From assembly GCA_040766585.1 (NCBI GenBank), contig JAXGQE010000006.1, forward strand, positions 1 to 64,000: a stretch of DNA of 64,000 nucleotides, read 5' to 3'. The translations under genes and the position numbers were made by a program. How positions within the stretch are numbered: position 1 is the stretch's first letter; each line of letters begins with the position of its first letter. The notes beneath the pieces are model-generated. The model saw only the letters and a list, made by a program, of their open reading frames with translations, did no database searches and was not told the origin of the DNA. Positions 17,303 through 25,865 of this stretch are shown piece after piece. This DNA is from JAXGQE01 sp040766585. Its GTDB lineage: Bacteria; Bacillota; SLNR01.

Positions 17303-18000
17303 CAACTCTCCCTAAACTTGTATCCGACGCCCCGTACTGTCACAATATATTGGGGGTCGGAAGGTTCCGCTTCAATTTTCTCCCGGATATGGCGGATGTG
17401 GACATCCACCGTTCGAGCATCCCCAAAGTAGTTGTAATCCCATACTTTCTCCAAAAGAGCTTCCCGGCTGAACACCTTTCCTGCATGGATGGCCATATAG
17501 TAGAGGAGATCGAACTCTTTGGAAGTCAGATCCACCCTTTGACCGGCCACAGAAACCTCATGCCTCTGAGCATCGATATGAAGGTTCCCCTTGCGGATGG
17601 ACCCATCTTCCGAGCTTTCTCCGCTGCGCTGTGTTCTTCGCAGTATGGCTTTGATTCGGGCAATCAGCTCCCGCGGGCTGAATGGCTTGGTGACATAATC
17701 ATCTCCGCCCATTTCCAGTCCCACCACCCGGTCGATCTCTTCCCGACGGGCGGTCAGAAAAAGAATGGGGATTTTCGCAGTCTCTGCATCGGACACCAGC
17801 CGTCGGCAGACTTCAAAGCCATCCATGCCGGGCAGCATGATATCCAGCACAATCAAATCTGGTTTTTCAGTGAGGGCCAGACTGCAGGCCGAAGTCCCGT
17901 CCGCAGCTGTCACCACATCGAACCCCGCTCGTTTCACATTGTACTCAATCAGTTCCACGATAGCCGGCTCATCATCCACAACCATAATTTTCTGTGCCAT
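17302..18000 (-). CDS. phoP: OmpR/PhoB-type response regulator
   Basis: A 232-residue regulator. The receiver domain (1-115) has the acidic pocket VVDDE, phospho-Asp in LIVLDIMLPGMDG, and the conserved Lys in YVTKPFSPREL. A winged-helix DNA-binding domain follows (about 135-230) with LTSKEFDLLYY, VWDYNYFGDARTVDVHI and VRGVGYKF. ATG 18000 follows TTAGGAGG; the longer open frame would run into the previous gene. It overlaps phoR by one base. It probably activates the adjacent phosphate transporter. Confidence 0.92.
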   Translation of the reverse strand: MAQKIMVVDDEPAIVELIEYNVKRAGFDVVTAADGTSACSLALTEKPDLIVLDIMLPGMDGFEVCRRLVSDAETAKIPILFLTARREEIDRVVGLEMGGDDYVTKPFSPRELIARIKAILRRTQRSGESSEDGSIRKGNLHIDAQRHEVSVAGQRVDLTSKEFDLLYYMAIHAGKVFSREALLEKVWDYNYFGDARTVDVHIRHIREKIEAEPSDPQYIVTVRGVGYKFRES

Positions 18001-18010
18001 CTCATGCCTC

Positions 18011-18829
18011 CTAATCCAGCACGACTCTCCGTGCTGCAATGTGTACCGACAAAACATTCAGTGCCGTTGTATACTCTACCATTTCCTTCACATACCGCTG
18101 AGCCATTAAAAGAACATCCTGGATGTGGATCCCATAGCGCAGCGCCACATCCATGGAGATGGCCACCCCTTCCGGCCGTGAATCAATGCTTATTTTGCTG
18201 ACCTTTACGATGCCTTCGGAGCTTTCGCATGCTTTCCCGGCAATGGCAGTGATGACATTGTCCGCAATGAAAAACCGGCCCAGGGAGCTGTATGTGGGGC
18301 GCACCACTGATTTTTCGATGACCTCCGGATCGCCGCTTCCAGATTTCTTCTTAATAAATACCTGAAGAGGATTCAGCAAATACCCGGAAAACCCTTTCTT
18401 CACTTCAAATGTGGGAGCCGGAATCACATGGGTCCCGCGCTGCAGACGAATTCTCCGAGCCTGATTGATTTCCAGCGATGAGGCCACCTCGGTAATCTGA
18501 ACAATTCTTTCCGGCTCCGGCAGTCCCAGTACTTCGGCAATCTTCCGCACCATACCGTCGGATGTACCCAAGATTAATATTCTTGACGGATCCTCCTCGC
18601 GAATCCTCTGAGCCACCAGTTCCGCATGTTCGGCACTCATAAAAAGGGCGCGCCGAACCGCTCCGATCTTGGTGGATTCCCGTTTGGCGGAATACCCGGC
18701 AATCACTTTGCTCCCTTTGATCAGCAGTCCATCATCGATAATGTATTCAATATCCATGTCACTGGCCACAACCTGAGCCCGGTGACTTTTTCCCGTACCG
18801 CTGGCACCCACCAGTGCAACCACTTCCAT
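18011..18829 (-). CDS. P-loop NTPase fused to Asp23/Gls24-like domain
   Basis: A 272-residue protein. The N-terminus has a Walker A loop VGASGTGKS and a Walker-B-like ILILGTSDG near residue 90. The C-terminal part (about 165-270) resembles Asp23/Gls24 envelope-stress domains: SSLGRFFIADNVITAIAGKA, then SRPEGVAISMDVALRYGIHI and VQxxVKEMVEYTT-like periodicity. No biochemical role is established that I know of; NTP-dependent work at the envelope is an inference. ATG 18829 is chosen for its GGGGG seven bases upstream; an in-frame ATG at 18835 is too close. It sits between the whiA cluster and phoP. Confidence 0.75.
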   Translation of the reverse strand: MEVVALVGASGTGKSHRAQVVASDMDIEYIIDDGLLIKGSKVIAGYSAKRESTKIGAVRRALFMSAEHAELVAQRIREEDPSRILILGTSDGMVRKIAEVLGLPEPERIVQITEVASSLEINQARRIRLQRGTHVIPAPTFEVKKGFSGYLLNPLQVFIKKKSGSGDPEVIEKSVVRPTYSSLGRFFIADNVITAIAGKACESSEGIVKVSKISIDSRPEGVAISMDVALRYGIHIQDVLLMAQRYVKEMVEYTTALNVLSVHIAARRVVLD

Positions 18830-18863
18830 GATCATGCCCCCTATGCCCGTCTGTGTTCTGGAA

Positions 18864-19166
18864 TTACCCGCTGACTATGGCCGGCAGTACATGCAGGATA
18901 TCCTTGTCTGCCAGTCGGTCATCCAGGCCGACAATTTTCTCTCCCACCAAAAGCAGGACTTCCCGAGCAAACTCATCCCGATTGTCCGGATTCGGTATCA
19001 TTTCCCCCAGAAAATTATGCCTCTGCAGCATACGGGCTACCGCAGACTTCACGGGAGCCCCGTATTCCAGCACCATCAGCATTTTCTTCTCTTTGCTTCC
19101 GCTAATAAACGGTGCGTAGATGCGGATCTCTATCTGGATATCATTTTTATTCATGGATTTCTTCAT
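18864..19166 (-). CDS. MoaD/ThiS-like beta-grasp protein
   Basis: A 100-residue protein ending in LDDRLADKDILHVLPAIVSG. The pattern of a loop, LxDxD, a hydrophobic strand and a terminal small-residue tail resembles MoaD/ThiS proteins, which carry sulfur on a C-terminal Gly-Gly; here the tail is Ser-Gly, so thiocarboxylate transfer is doubtful. The start overlaps the end of whiA by about 20 bp (ATG 19166, or ATG 19154), indicating translational coupling. No molybdopterin or thiamine genes are nearby, and the function is unknown. Confidence 0.6.
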   Translation of the reverse strand: MKKSMNKNDIQIEIRIYAPFISGSKEKKMLMVLEYGAPVKSAVARMLQRHNFLGEMIPNPDNRDEFAREVLLLVGEKIVGLDDRLADKDILHVLPAIVSG

Positions 19167-20121
19167 CGTCTCTAGGCCACTCTCCTCTTTCAGCCATCAC
19201 GTCCAAGGCAATATCCCGGATCCGATCCATTCGGTGACGAACACCAGATTTGCTTAAAGGTGGATCCAGCATCAGACCCAGTTCTTTCAAACTGGCTTCT
19301 GGATATTCAAGCCTGAGCCGTGCAATCTTTTCTAAATTCTTTGGCAGGGAATCGATACCGTGAACATGATCGATATACTCGATAAAATCCTTCTGCTCCA
19401 CCGCCGCTGCCACTGTTTTTCCCAGGTTAGCCGTCTCGCAGTTCACCCTGCGATTCACATCGTTGCGAACGCCCTTCATGACCCGGATACTTTCCATACC
19501 CAGCAAAGCCGTATGAGCCCCCATCATATTCAGCAGGGTCACAATCGTTTCTGCATCTTTCACATACACCACACATCCGCTTTTGCGGACGTGAACCCCC
19601 GACTTTAACCCCATCTCTTCGATGAGCAACGACAGCTGACGACAGTAGTCCTCATTTTCGGTATTGATCTCCAGGTGATAAGTCTTCTCCGGATTGACCA
19701 GGGATCCGGCTCCTAAGAACGCACCGCGCAGATACGCCCGCCGACAGCAGTCTGTTTTCAGATATTCCCCCGGAATATCACTCTGTCCACCGTACAGCAC
19801 ATCCGTCAGATGCAGCTCCATCAATACGCTCTTCACCTGGTCCGGTTCATGGATACGGACTTCATAGACATTGTTTTTCCTTAGAAGCGACTGCCTTCGG
19901 ACAATGATTTCCGGAGTCAGATCAAAGATCTGCTTCATCATCTGGAAAATCTTGCGGGCTGCAGCGGAATTTTCTGTGGTCAGAGAAAGCGATGCCCCTT
20001 TGTTGGTGATATGCAAAACGCCGATAGCACGAATCAGCGCAGCCAGTTCAGCCCGCTGACAGCATGCTTTGTAGGTCGTGATTCGAGCCAGTTCATTTTT
20101 TACATTCTGTGAAAACGACAT
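19147..20121 (-). CDS. whiA: DNA-binding protein WhiA
   Basis: A 324-residue WhiA: N-terminal LAGLIDADG-like domain (including CCRRAYLRGAFLGAGSLVNPEKTYHLEI near residues 125-150) and a C-terminal helix-turn-helix with RLEYPEASLKELGLMLDPPLSKSGVRHRM. In Gram-positive bacteria WhiA affects cell division and chromosome segregation; in actinomycetes it is a sporulation regulator. GGGAGG precedes ATG 20121. The neighbours yvcK and rapZ upstream give the standard Firmicute order. Confidence 0.96.
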   Translation of the reverse strand: MSFSQNVKNELARITTYKACCQRAELAALIRAIGVLHITNKGASLSLTTENSAAARKIFQMMKQIFDLTPEIIVRRQSLLRKNNVYEVRIHEPDQVKSVLMELHLTDVLYGGQSDIPGEYLKTDCCRRAYLRGAFLGAGSLVNPEKTYHLEINTENEDYCRQLSLLIEEMGLKSGVHVRKSGCVVYVKDAETIVTLLNMMGAHTALLGMESIRVMKGVRNDVNRRVNCETANLGKTVAAAVEQKDFIEYIDHVHGIDSLPKNLEKIARLRLEYPEASLKELGLMLDPPLSKSGVRHRMDRIRDIALDVMAERGEWPRDDEEIHE

Positions 20122-20138
20122 GGTGCCACCTCCCAGCG

Positions 20139-21503
20139 CTACTTTCCGGTATGATAATACTGGGAAAGAAATCCCGGAGCCACACGAGCCATAAACGCAA
20201 TCAGCGGGTTCCCCCGGCTCAGCTTATGGGTCATGGCCAGCGTATACATCAGATGCCCCAGCCGCTCGGGATCATGCCGGGCCAGATCGATTTTCGAAAC
20301 CAGAGGAGCTTCAATGACCTGGACTCCCATGCACTCCAAAGCTGCCCGATTGTAGGTGATCGGATAGGAGTTTTCTTCCCGGTACTTTTCGGCCAGGGGA
20401 TCCGGAACAGACTCGCTGTTGACCACAATGAATTCCACCAATCCCGGGAAACTGTGGTCGAACAGGGCTTTCAGATGTTTTTCTGCATTGTAGTGATCGG
20501 TTTCCCCCGGCTGGGTCATCAAATTGCAGGCATACACTTTCCGGGCTTCTGATTGTCTCAGCGCATCCACTATGTTTCCCACCAGCAGAATGGGGATGAC
20601 ACTGGTGTACAGACTGCCCGGCCCCAGAATAATCATATCGGCCTGCCGAATTGCTTCCAGCACCTGAGGAGTAGCAGTCACCCCGTCCGGTTTCAGGAAA
20701 ACACGCTTCACCGGCTTTCCTGCCAGTGGAATATTGGATTCTCCTTCGACGATGGAACCATCTTCATATTCAGCATGGAGCTTGACATTTTCCAGTGTCG
20801 GCGGCAGCACATGACCCACAATCGCCAGCACACCGCTGCTTTCCCGGACAGCCGCTTCAAAATCCCCGGTAATTTCTGTCATGGCGGCAATGAAAAGATT
20901 GCCGAAACTGTGTCCAGTAAGCCCGTCCCCTCTCTGGAAGCGATACTGAAACAGTTTTTCCATCAATGGCTCGGTATCCGCCAAAGCCACCAGACAATTG
21001 CGGAAATCCCCCGGAGGCAGAATCCCCAGCTCATCCCGAAGCCGACCGGAACTTCCTCCGTCATCCGCCACCGTCACAATGGCTGTAATATTCCCGGTGT
21101 ACTGTTTTACACCCCGAAGCAGCGTACTGAGACCGGTTCCACCGCCCAGCACCACAATCCGAGGCCCCTTTTCCAAATATCGTTTGTAGTACATCGATTC
21201 CACCAGACGCCCGGACGCATGGGGCATCAGTGTATTCATGATGGACTGAACCAGTTTATGTATAGCCCAGGCAGCAATGACAATCCCCACAGCAATCAAG
21301 ACAATGCCGCTGAGATAGGGCCCGGCAAACTGCCCTGTCAAATTATATATGAAGGAAATCAGTGTATCTTCCAGCTGCCCCAGAAATTTGGCATCAAACC
21401 CGATGGCAATCCCGATTCCAATCAAAAGGATCCCGGCCACAAACATCACAAGCCACCGTTTTACACCAATCCCAGGATACAGCAGTATCCATATCCTTCT
21501 CAT
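20139..21503 (-). CDS. yvcK: YvcK/GlmR family gluconeogenesis/cell-wall factor
   Basis: A 454-residue protein. Residues 1-95 contain two membrane helices (about 16-37 and 64-84), a membrane-anchored version of the family. The conserved part begins with IVVLGGGTGLSTLLRGVK and includes VTVADDGGSSGRLR, GDFRNCLVALAD and LTGHSFGNLF. YvcK/GlmR binds UDP-sugars and is needed for growth on gluconeogenic carbon and for cell shape in Bacillus. The ATG directly follows the rapZ stop (TAGATG), so the two are coupled. Confidence 0.95.
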   Translation of the reverse strand: MRRIWILLYPGIGVKRWLVMFVAGILLIGIGIAIGFDAKFLGQLEDTLISFIYNLTGQFAGPYLSGIVLIAVGIVIAAWAIHKLVQSIMNTLMPHASGRLVESMYYKRYLEKGPRIVVLGGGTGLSTLLRGVKQYTGNITAIVTVADDGGSSGRLRDELGILPPGDFRNCLVALADTEPLMEKLFQYRFQRGDGLTGHSFGNLFIAAMTEITGDFEAAVRESSGVLAIVGHVLPPTLENVKLHAEYEDGSIVEGESNIPLAGKPVKRVFLKPDGVTATPQVLEAIRQADMIILGPGSLYTSVIPILLVGNIVDALRQSEARKVYACNLMTQPGETDHYNAEKHLKALFDHSFPGLVEFIVVNSESVPDPLAEKYREENSYPITYNRAALECMGVQVIEAPLVSKIDLARHDPERLGHLMYTLAMTHKLSRGNPLIAFMARVAPGFLSQYYHTGK

Positions 21504-22409
21504 CTAGTTATCCTCTCCGCTTTCCGTTTTGGCCTTATCCCGATGTTCCACCAGCACCTTGTACCCGTCATTTCTCAGTAGTTCGCCCAGGTGCTCAGCC
21601 AGTGCCACTGACCGATGCCGCCCACCTGTACAGCCGAGACCGATGGTTAGCTGGCTTTTTCCCTCGGTGCGATAGTGAGGCAGCAGAAAACTCACAAAAT
21701 CATGGAGTTTTTTCATGAAAGTCTGGGTGATGCTCCATTTAAACACATATTCATTGACTTCCATTGATGTACCGTCCAGATTGCGCAGGCTGTCCATGTA
21801 GTGGGGATTGGGTAAAAAACGCACATCGAAGAGAAGATCTGCGTCCAGTGGAACGCCCCGCTTAAATCCAAAGGAAACAATGTGTACCACCAGGCGGTCC
21901 ATGTCCTCTTCTTCCGAAAAGATATCGGTGACTTCCTGCCGCAGCTGTCGGGGGGTCAGATTGGATGTATCCACGATCCAGTTTGCTCTGCCGCGAATCT
22001 CCTCCAGCTTCTTTCGTTCCAATCCAATGGCCTCCAAAACTCCGCTGCGGGCAGACAGAGGATGACGCCTGCGGGTCTCTTTGAACCGCCGGACCAGTAC
22101 TTCGTCCGAGGCCTCCAGAAAGAGGATACGGTAGGCATACCCGGAACCCTCCAGCTTTTCCAAAGCCGCAAAAAGGTCGTTGAAAAAGAGTCCTCCCCGT
22201 ATATCCATAACCAGAGCGACCCGGCGAATTTGCCCTTGGGAGTCAGTGACCAGCTCAGCAAATTTGTCAATCAAGGCGGGGGGAAAATTGTCAATGCAGA
22301 AAAACCCCACATCCTCCAGAGCCCGAATCACCTGGGTCTTTCCGGCTCCTGACATCCCGGTGATAATGAGAAAATGAGTCAGTCTGCTTTGCAGTTTCAC
22401 AGGATCCAT
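21504..22409 (-). CDS. rapZ: RapZ/YvcJ family nucleotide-binding protein
   Basis: A 301-residue protein with Walker A GMSGAGKTQ at residues 18-26, DNFPPALIDKF, a Walker-B-like LVMDIRGG, and the conserved C-terminal block GLGCTGGRHRSVALAEHL. In E. coli RapZ is an RNase adaptor controlling GlmS synthesis; in Bacillus YvcJ binds GTP and affects competence. AAGGAGG precedes ATG 22409. It begins the rapZ-yvcK-whiA cluster, 16 bp after the 2-hydroxyacid dehydrogenase. Confidence 0.95.
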   Translation of the reverse strand: MDPVKLQSRLTHFLIITGMSGAGKTQVIRALEDVGFFCIDNFPPALIDKFAELVTDSQGQIRRVALVMDIRGGLFFNDLFAALEKLEGSGYAYRILFLEASDEVLVRRFKETRRRHPLSARSGVLEAIGLERKKLEEIRGRANWIVDTSNLTPRQLRQEVTDIFSEEEDMDRLVVHIVSFGFKRGVPLDADLLFDVRFLPNPHYMDSLRNLDGTSMEVNEYVFKWSITQTFMKKLHDFVSFLLPHYRTEGKSQLTIGLGCTGGRHRSVALAEHLGELLRNDGYKVLVEHRDKAKTESGEDN

Positions 22410-22425
22410 GATATACCTCCTTCAA

Positions 22426-23400
22426 TTAAAACCAGACAGCATTAATGGCATCCGGCGGTGTTTTCCCATCCAGTACAGCCGTGACATTGCGCGCGGCCAC
22501 TTCGGCCATCTGACGGCGGGCACTCCAGCTGGCGCTGCCGATATGAGGCACCATAACCACATTGGCCAGCTGCAGAAGCTTTGAATTCCTCGGCATGGGT
22601 TCTTCAGCAAACACATCCAGGCCGGCCCCTCCGATGATTCCCTGGGAGAGAGCTTCAATCAAGGCTTCTTCATCCACAACCCCACCCCGGGCCGTATTGA
22701 TCAGTACCGCATCGTTTTTCATTCTGACCAGTTTCTCTTTGTCGATCAGGTGCCGGGTGTTTTCGTTCAAGGGAACATGCAAGCTGACGAAATCCGATAA
22801 TGCCAGCAGCTCGTTCAGAGGCATGTATTTGACCCCCAGATCGCTTTCCATCGGATAATTCCGTTGTTCATCGTAATAATATATTTTCATTTGGAATCCT
22901 TTGGCCCGTTGAGCCACAGCCTGGCCAATCCGGCCAAATCCGATGATGCCCAGGGATGCCCCGTAGACGTCTTTGCCCACCAGAAGGGTAGGCGTCCAGG
23001 ATTTCCACATTCCATTGCGCAGGAATCGTTCCCCTTCCGGTATGCGCCGGGCGGCGGCGATCATCAGCCCCATCGCCAGATCAGCCGTGGCGTGGGTCAA
23101 AACATCCGGTGTATTGGTCACAAAGATCCCCCGCTTGGTTGCTTCTTCCACCTGAATGTTGTCAAACCCCACAGCGTAATTGGCCACCACCTTTAAATCC
23201 GGAGCCAGATCCATCAATGAAGCATCCACCGTATCGGTAATCAATGAAATCAGACCGGCAGCACTGCGAATCTCTTTTTCTAGCACTTCCCGGGGCACCG
23301 GAGAACTGCCTTCCCACACTCGGACTTCGGCCACATCCGCCAGCATGCGCAGTCCTTCTTTGGGAATCAGTCTCGTCACATACACGATTGGTTTAGACAT
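22426..23400 (-). CDS. D-isomer-specific 2-hydroxyacid dehydrogenase (likely hydroxypyruvate/glyoxylate reductase)
   Basis: A 324-residue NAD(P)-dependent dehydrogenase. The Rossmann motif LGIIGFGRIGQAVA (about 148-161), catalytic Arg in NTARGGVVDEEAL, Glu in LDVFAEEP and His in MVPHIGSAS are present. It overlaps the glycerate kinase gene by eight bases, so a D-glycerate/hydroxypyruvate or glyoxylate reductase role is the best guess. D-lactate or phosphoglycerate dehydrogenase activity cannot be excluded, but there is no ACT domain. Confidence 0.88.
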   Translation of the reverse strand: MSKPIVYVTRLIPKEGLRMLADVAEVRVWEGSSPVPREVLEKEIRSAAGLISLITDTVDASLMDLAPDLKVVANYAVGFDNIQVEEATKRGIFVTNTPDVLTHATADLAMGLMIAAARRIPEGERFLRNGMWKSWTPTLLVGKDVYGASLGIIGFGRIGQAVAQRAKGFQMKIYYYDEQRNYPMESDLGVKYMPLNELLALSDFVSLHVPLNENTRHLIDKEKLVRMKNDAVLINTARGGVVDEEALIEALSQGIIGGAGLDVFAEEPMPRNSKLLQLANVVMVPHIGSASWSARRQMAEVAARNVTAVLDGKTPPDAINAVWF

Positions 23401-24541
23401 TCGACCAGCCCCTCTCTATTCGATGAATCAACTGAAATACATGTTGGGAAGTCTTGGACAGCAGTCGGTAGGCATCATCCATCATATGCTCCAGCGATCC
23501 CGGTCCGGAAGCAATGCTGAAAGGAATGATGGGGAATTCGTCTGCAGGAAATTCTTCGCCCGTCCACTCGCCGCAAAAGACAATGACTGTCTTTTTCTTC
23601 GCGCTGGCTCGCCGGGCTATCCCCGCAATAACTTTTCCGCTGAGTGTCTGCATATCCAAGCGACCTTCTCCGGTGCAAACCAGCTGGCATTCATCCAGCA
23701 GCTGATCCATATGCACCGTATCCATGATTAATTCCACACCGGAGACAATTCGTCCTCCTGCAAAGGCCATCAAACCCGCACCCAAGCCTCCGGCTGCCCC
23801 AGCTCCCGGCCGGTTGGCCATATCCAGGCCCAGATGGCGAATCAACTGCTCATTGAAGTGGACCATATTCTGCTCCAACTCCTGGACCATAGCCGGGGTT
23901 GCTCCTTTTTGGGGGCCGTAGATATGGGATGCGCCCTGGGGCCCCAGCAAAGGATTGTTCACATCGCACGCCACCAGAATCTCTGCTTCATCCAGCCGTG
24001 GATCTTTGTGGGTCAGGCAGATGCTGTCAATCCGATGCAGATTGCCTCCTCCCGGAGGGACTTCATTTCCCTGTTTATCAGAAAAACGAATGCCCAAAGC
24101 GGCAGCCATGCCCATGCCTCCATCGTTGGTGGCACTACCGCCGATGCCAATAATCATTGTGCGGCAGCCGCGGTCCAGAATATTTTTCATGATTTCCCCG
24201 GTACCGTATGTACTGGCCGCCAAGGGGTTTCGCTTGTTGGAGGGAATCCGATTCAACCCGGAAGCTGAAGCCATTTCCAGAACCCCGGTGGTTCCGTCGG
24301 CAAGAATCCCATACTGGGCTGTCACCGGTTCCCCCAAGGGTCCTTGGACAACCGATGAATACATGGTACCTCCCTGGCTGTTCACCAGTACTTCTACGGT
24401 CCCCTCTCCACCGTCTGCCATTGGCAGCAGGATCAGTTCTGCTTCCGGCATGCTCTTTCGGATGCCTTCCTGAATCGCCGCCGCAGCCTGGGCAGCCGTC
24501 AGACTCCCTTTAAACGAGTCCGGCGCAATCAATATTTTCAT
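23393..24541 (-). CDS. Glycerate 2-kinase (GarK/GlxK type)
   Basis: A 382-residue glycerate kinase of the GarK family: N-terminal KILIAPDSFKGSLTA, PMADGGEGT, then GIGGSATNDGGMGMAAALG and a C-terminal CTGEGRLDMQTLSGK block. It phosphorylates D-glycerate to 2-phosphoglycerate, which enters the enolase step encoded elsewhere in this window. ATG 24541 with GGAGGGG upstream is chosen over a longer frame. Coupled with the dehydrogenase downstream, it makes a short glyoxylate/hydroxypyruvate-to-glycolysis route. Confidence 0.93.
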   Translation of the reverse strand: MKILIAPDSFKGSLTAAQAAAAIQEGIRKSMPEAELILLPMADGGEGTVEVLVNSQGGTMYSSVVQGPLGEPVTAQYGILADGTTGVLEMASASGLNRIPSNKRNPLAASTYGTGEIMKNILDRGCRTMIIGIGGSATNDGGMGMAAALGIRFSDKQGNEVPPGGGNLHRIDSICLTHKDPRLDEAEILVACDVNNPLLGPQGASHIYGPQKGATPAMVQELEQNMVHFNEQLIRHLGLDMANRPGAGAAGGLGAGLMAFAGGRIVSGVELIMDTVHMDQLLDECQLVCTGEGRLDMQTLSGKVIAGIARRASAKKKTVIVFCGEWTGEEFPADEFPIIPFSIASGPGSLEHMMDDAYRLLSKTSQHVFQLIHRIERGWSNV

Positions 24542-24819
24542 AGAATCCCCTCCAGCCAACTATATCCCTCCCGCAACTGATAAACCAAGCCGGGATTTCA
24601 AGAAAGGAAGCGCATCGCGCTTCCTTTATCATGACATGAAATGGTTCTCGTTCCGCAAGGATTCGGTGCTTTTTCAGAAACCGGAACAATATCCGATTCA
24701 ATGATAAGGGAACGATTCGATTTGAATTGTATATCCAGCCGCCAGAGTATCCATCCTCCGGTGCCATCTGGCAGGGATCCATCCAGACCAATCCAGCCAG
24801 TGCATAGTTTTCCTTCAGG
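24542..24819 (-). other. Gene-poor spacer with a hairpin and weak small ORF
   Basis: No convincing gene. On the minus strand AAAGGAAGC/GCTTCCTTT forms a nine-bp stem at 24603-24627 followed by CTTTCTT, a weak terminator for the FMN oxidoreductase gene. Upstream of it a 35-codon ORF (24698-24805), rich in Trp, starts with ATG six bases after AAGGAA; there is nothing else to support it. Confidence 0.4.
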
Positions 24820-25833
24820 TTAATAGATGATGCTGTCACTGATGGCGCTCAGATCGGCACAACCGGTCAGAATCATTGCCTGTTTCAGTTCGGCTGTCAT
24901 CTTTTCGATAATGATTTTAACTCCTTCTTCGTAACCGCCCACAGCACCCACCATTACAGGGCGTCCCACCAGAACACAGTCGGCACCCAGAGCCAGATAC
25001 TTCAAGGCATCGGTTCCGCTGCGAACTCCACCGTCGGCAATCACCATGATTTTTCCTTTCACTGCATCCGCAATCTCAGGCAGTACATCCGCGGCACCCG
25101 GGGTATGGTCCAGGACCCGTCCACCATGATTGGATACAACGATGGCCTTTGCCCCTGCGTTGACAGCCATCAGCGCCTCTTCCGGAGTCATGATTCCTTT
25201 TACAATAAAGGGAAGCTTGGTGGAGGCCACCAGTTCGGTGAGTTCTTTCTCGGTTTTCGGACCCACCGGCTGCCCCAGCATCTTCATGATCACCAGGCCG
25301 GCTCCATCCACATCCACCCCGACAGCAAACGCCCCGGCTTCTTCAGCCAGCTTGATTCGGGCCATGACTTCATCCTGTTCCCGGGGTTTGATAAACGGAA
25401 CACCCCAGCCGTCTGCTTGTTGAACAGCTGCCAATCCAGCGTGATAGATGGAAGGATCCCCGGTATCACCGCTCATGCCCACTGAACCGGCTGCCCGGCT
25501 GCCCTGGATCACCGCTGTAATGTACTCCTCTTCCGTCAGGGCACCTCCCATATTGATTTTAGCTCCGGTAATGGGAGCTGCCAGAATCGGTGTTTTCAAC
25601 GCCTTTCCGAAGAAATTAAATGAAGTATCCGGATCTTTGGCATCGTGAATCGTTCTCAGATTCAGTTTATAGGCCGCCAGTCCTTCCATGTTTTCAAAAA
25701 ATGACGAACCCGTTCCGGTTCCGCCGACACCGGGTATTTGTCCGGCACAGGCCTTGCCGTCGCATACGGGGCACACCCGACAGTGATTCGGCATTCTCTC
25801 TCGCGCTTTCGTCTGTACTTCCTTCCAATCCAT
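24820..25833 (-). CDS. FMN-dependent alpha-hydroxyacid oxidase-like protein with N-terminal Cys motif
   Basis: A 337-residue TIM-barrel flavoprotein. The C-terminal half has the family's catalytic and FMN-binding blocks: LPFIVKGIMTPEEALMAV, VSNHGGRVLDHTPG and IMVIADGGVRSGTDALKYLALGADCVLVGRP. It is close to L-lactate/glycolate oxidases, but in this anaerobic setting it more likely acts as a dehydrogenase. Cys at 18, 21, 24 and 29 (CxxCxxCxxxxC) could bind an iron-sulfur cluster or zinc; this extension is not in classical aerobic members. GGAGGAG precedes ATG 25833. Adjacent glycerate genes suggest glycolate or glycerate as substrate. Confidence 0.85.
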   Translation of the reverse strand: MDWKEVQTKARERMPNHCRVCPVCDGKACAGQIPGVGGTGTGSSFFENMEGLAAYKLNLRTIHDAKDPDTSFNFFGKALKTPILAAPITGAKINMGGALTEEEYITAVIQGSRAAGSVGMSGDTGDPSIYHAGLAAVQQADGWGVPFIKPREQDEVMARIKLAEEAGAFAVGVDVDGAGLVIMKMLGQPVGPKTEKELTELVASTKLPFIVKGIMTPEEALMAVNAGAKAIVVSNHGGRVLDHTPGAADVLPEIADAVKGKIMVIADGGVRSGTDALKYLALGADCVLVGRPVMVGAVGGYEEGVKIIIEKMTAELKQAMILTGCADLSAISDSIIY

Positions 25834-25865
25834 TCCGATCTCCTCCAGACATCTTGTTTTTTATC

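Noticed and set aside
24510..24839. 109-codon open frame on the minus strand across the spacer after the FMN gene
   Set aside because: It overlaps the glycerate kinase start and runs through the terminator hairpin. No ribosome site, and composition is unlike its neighbours.
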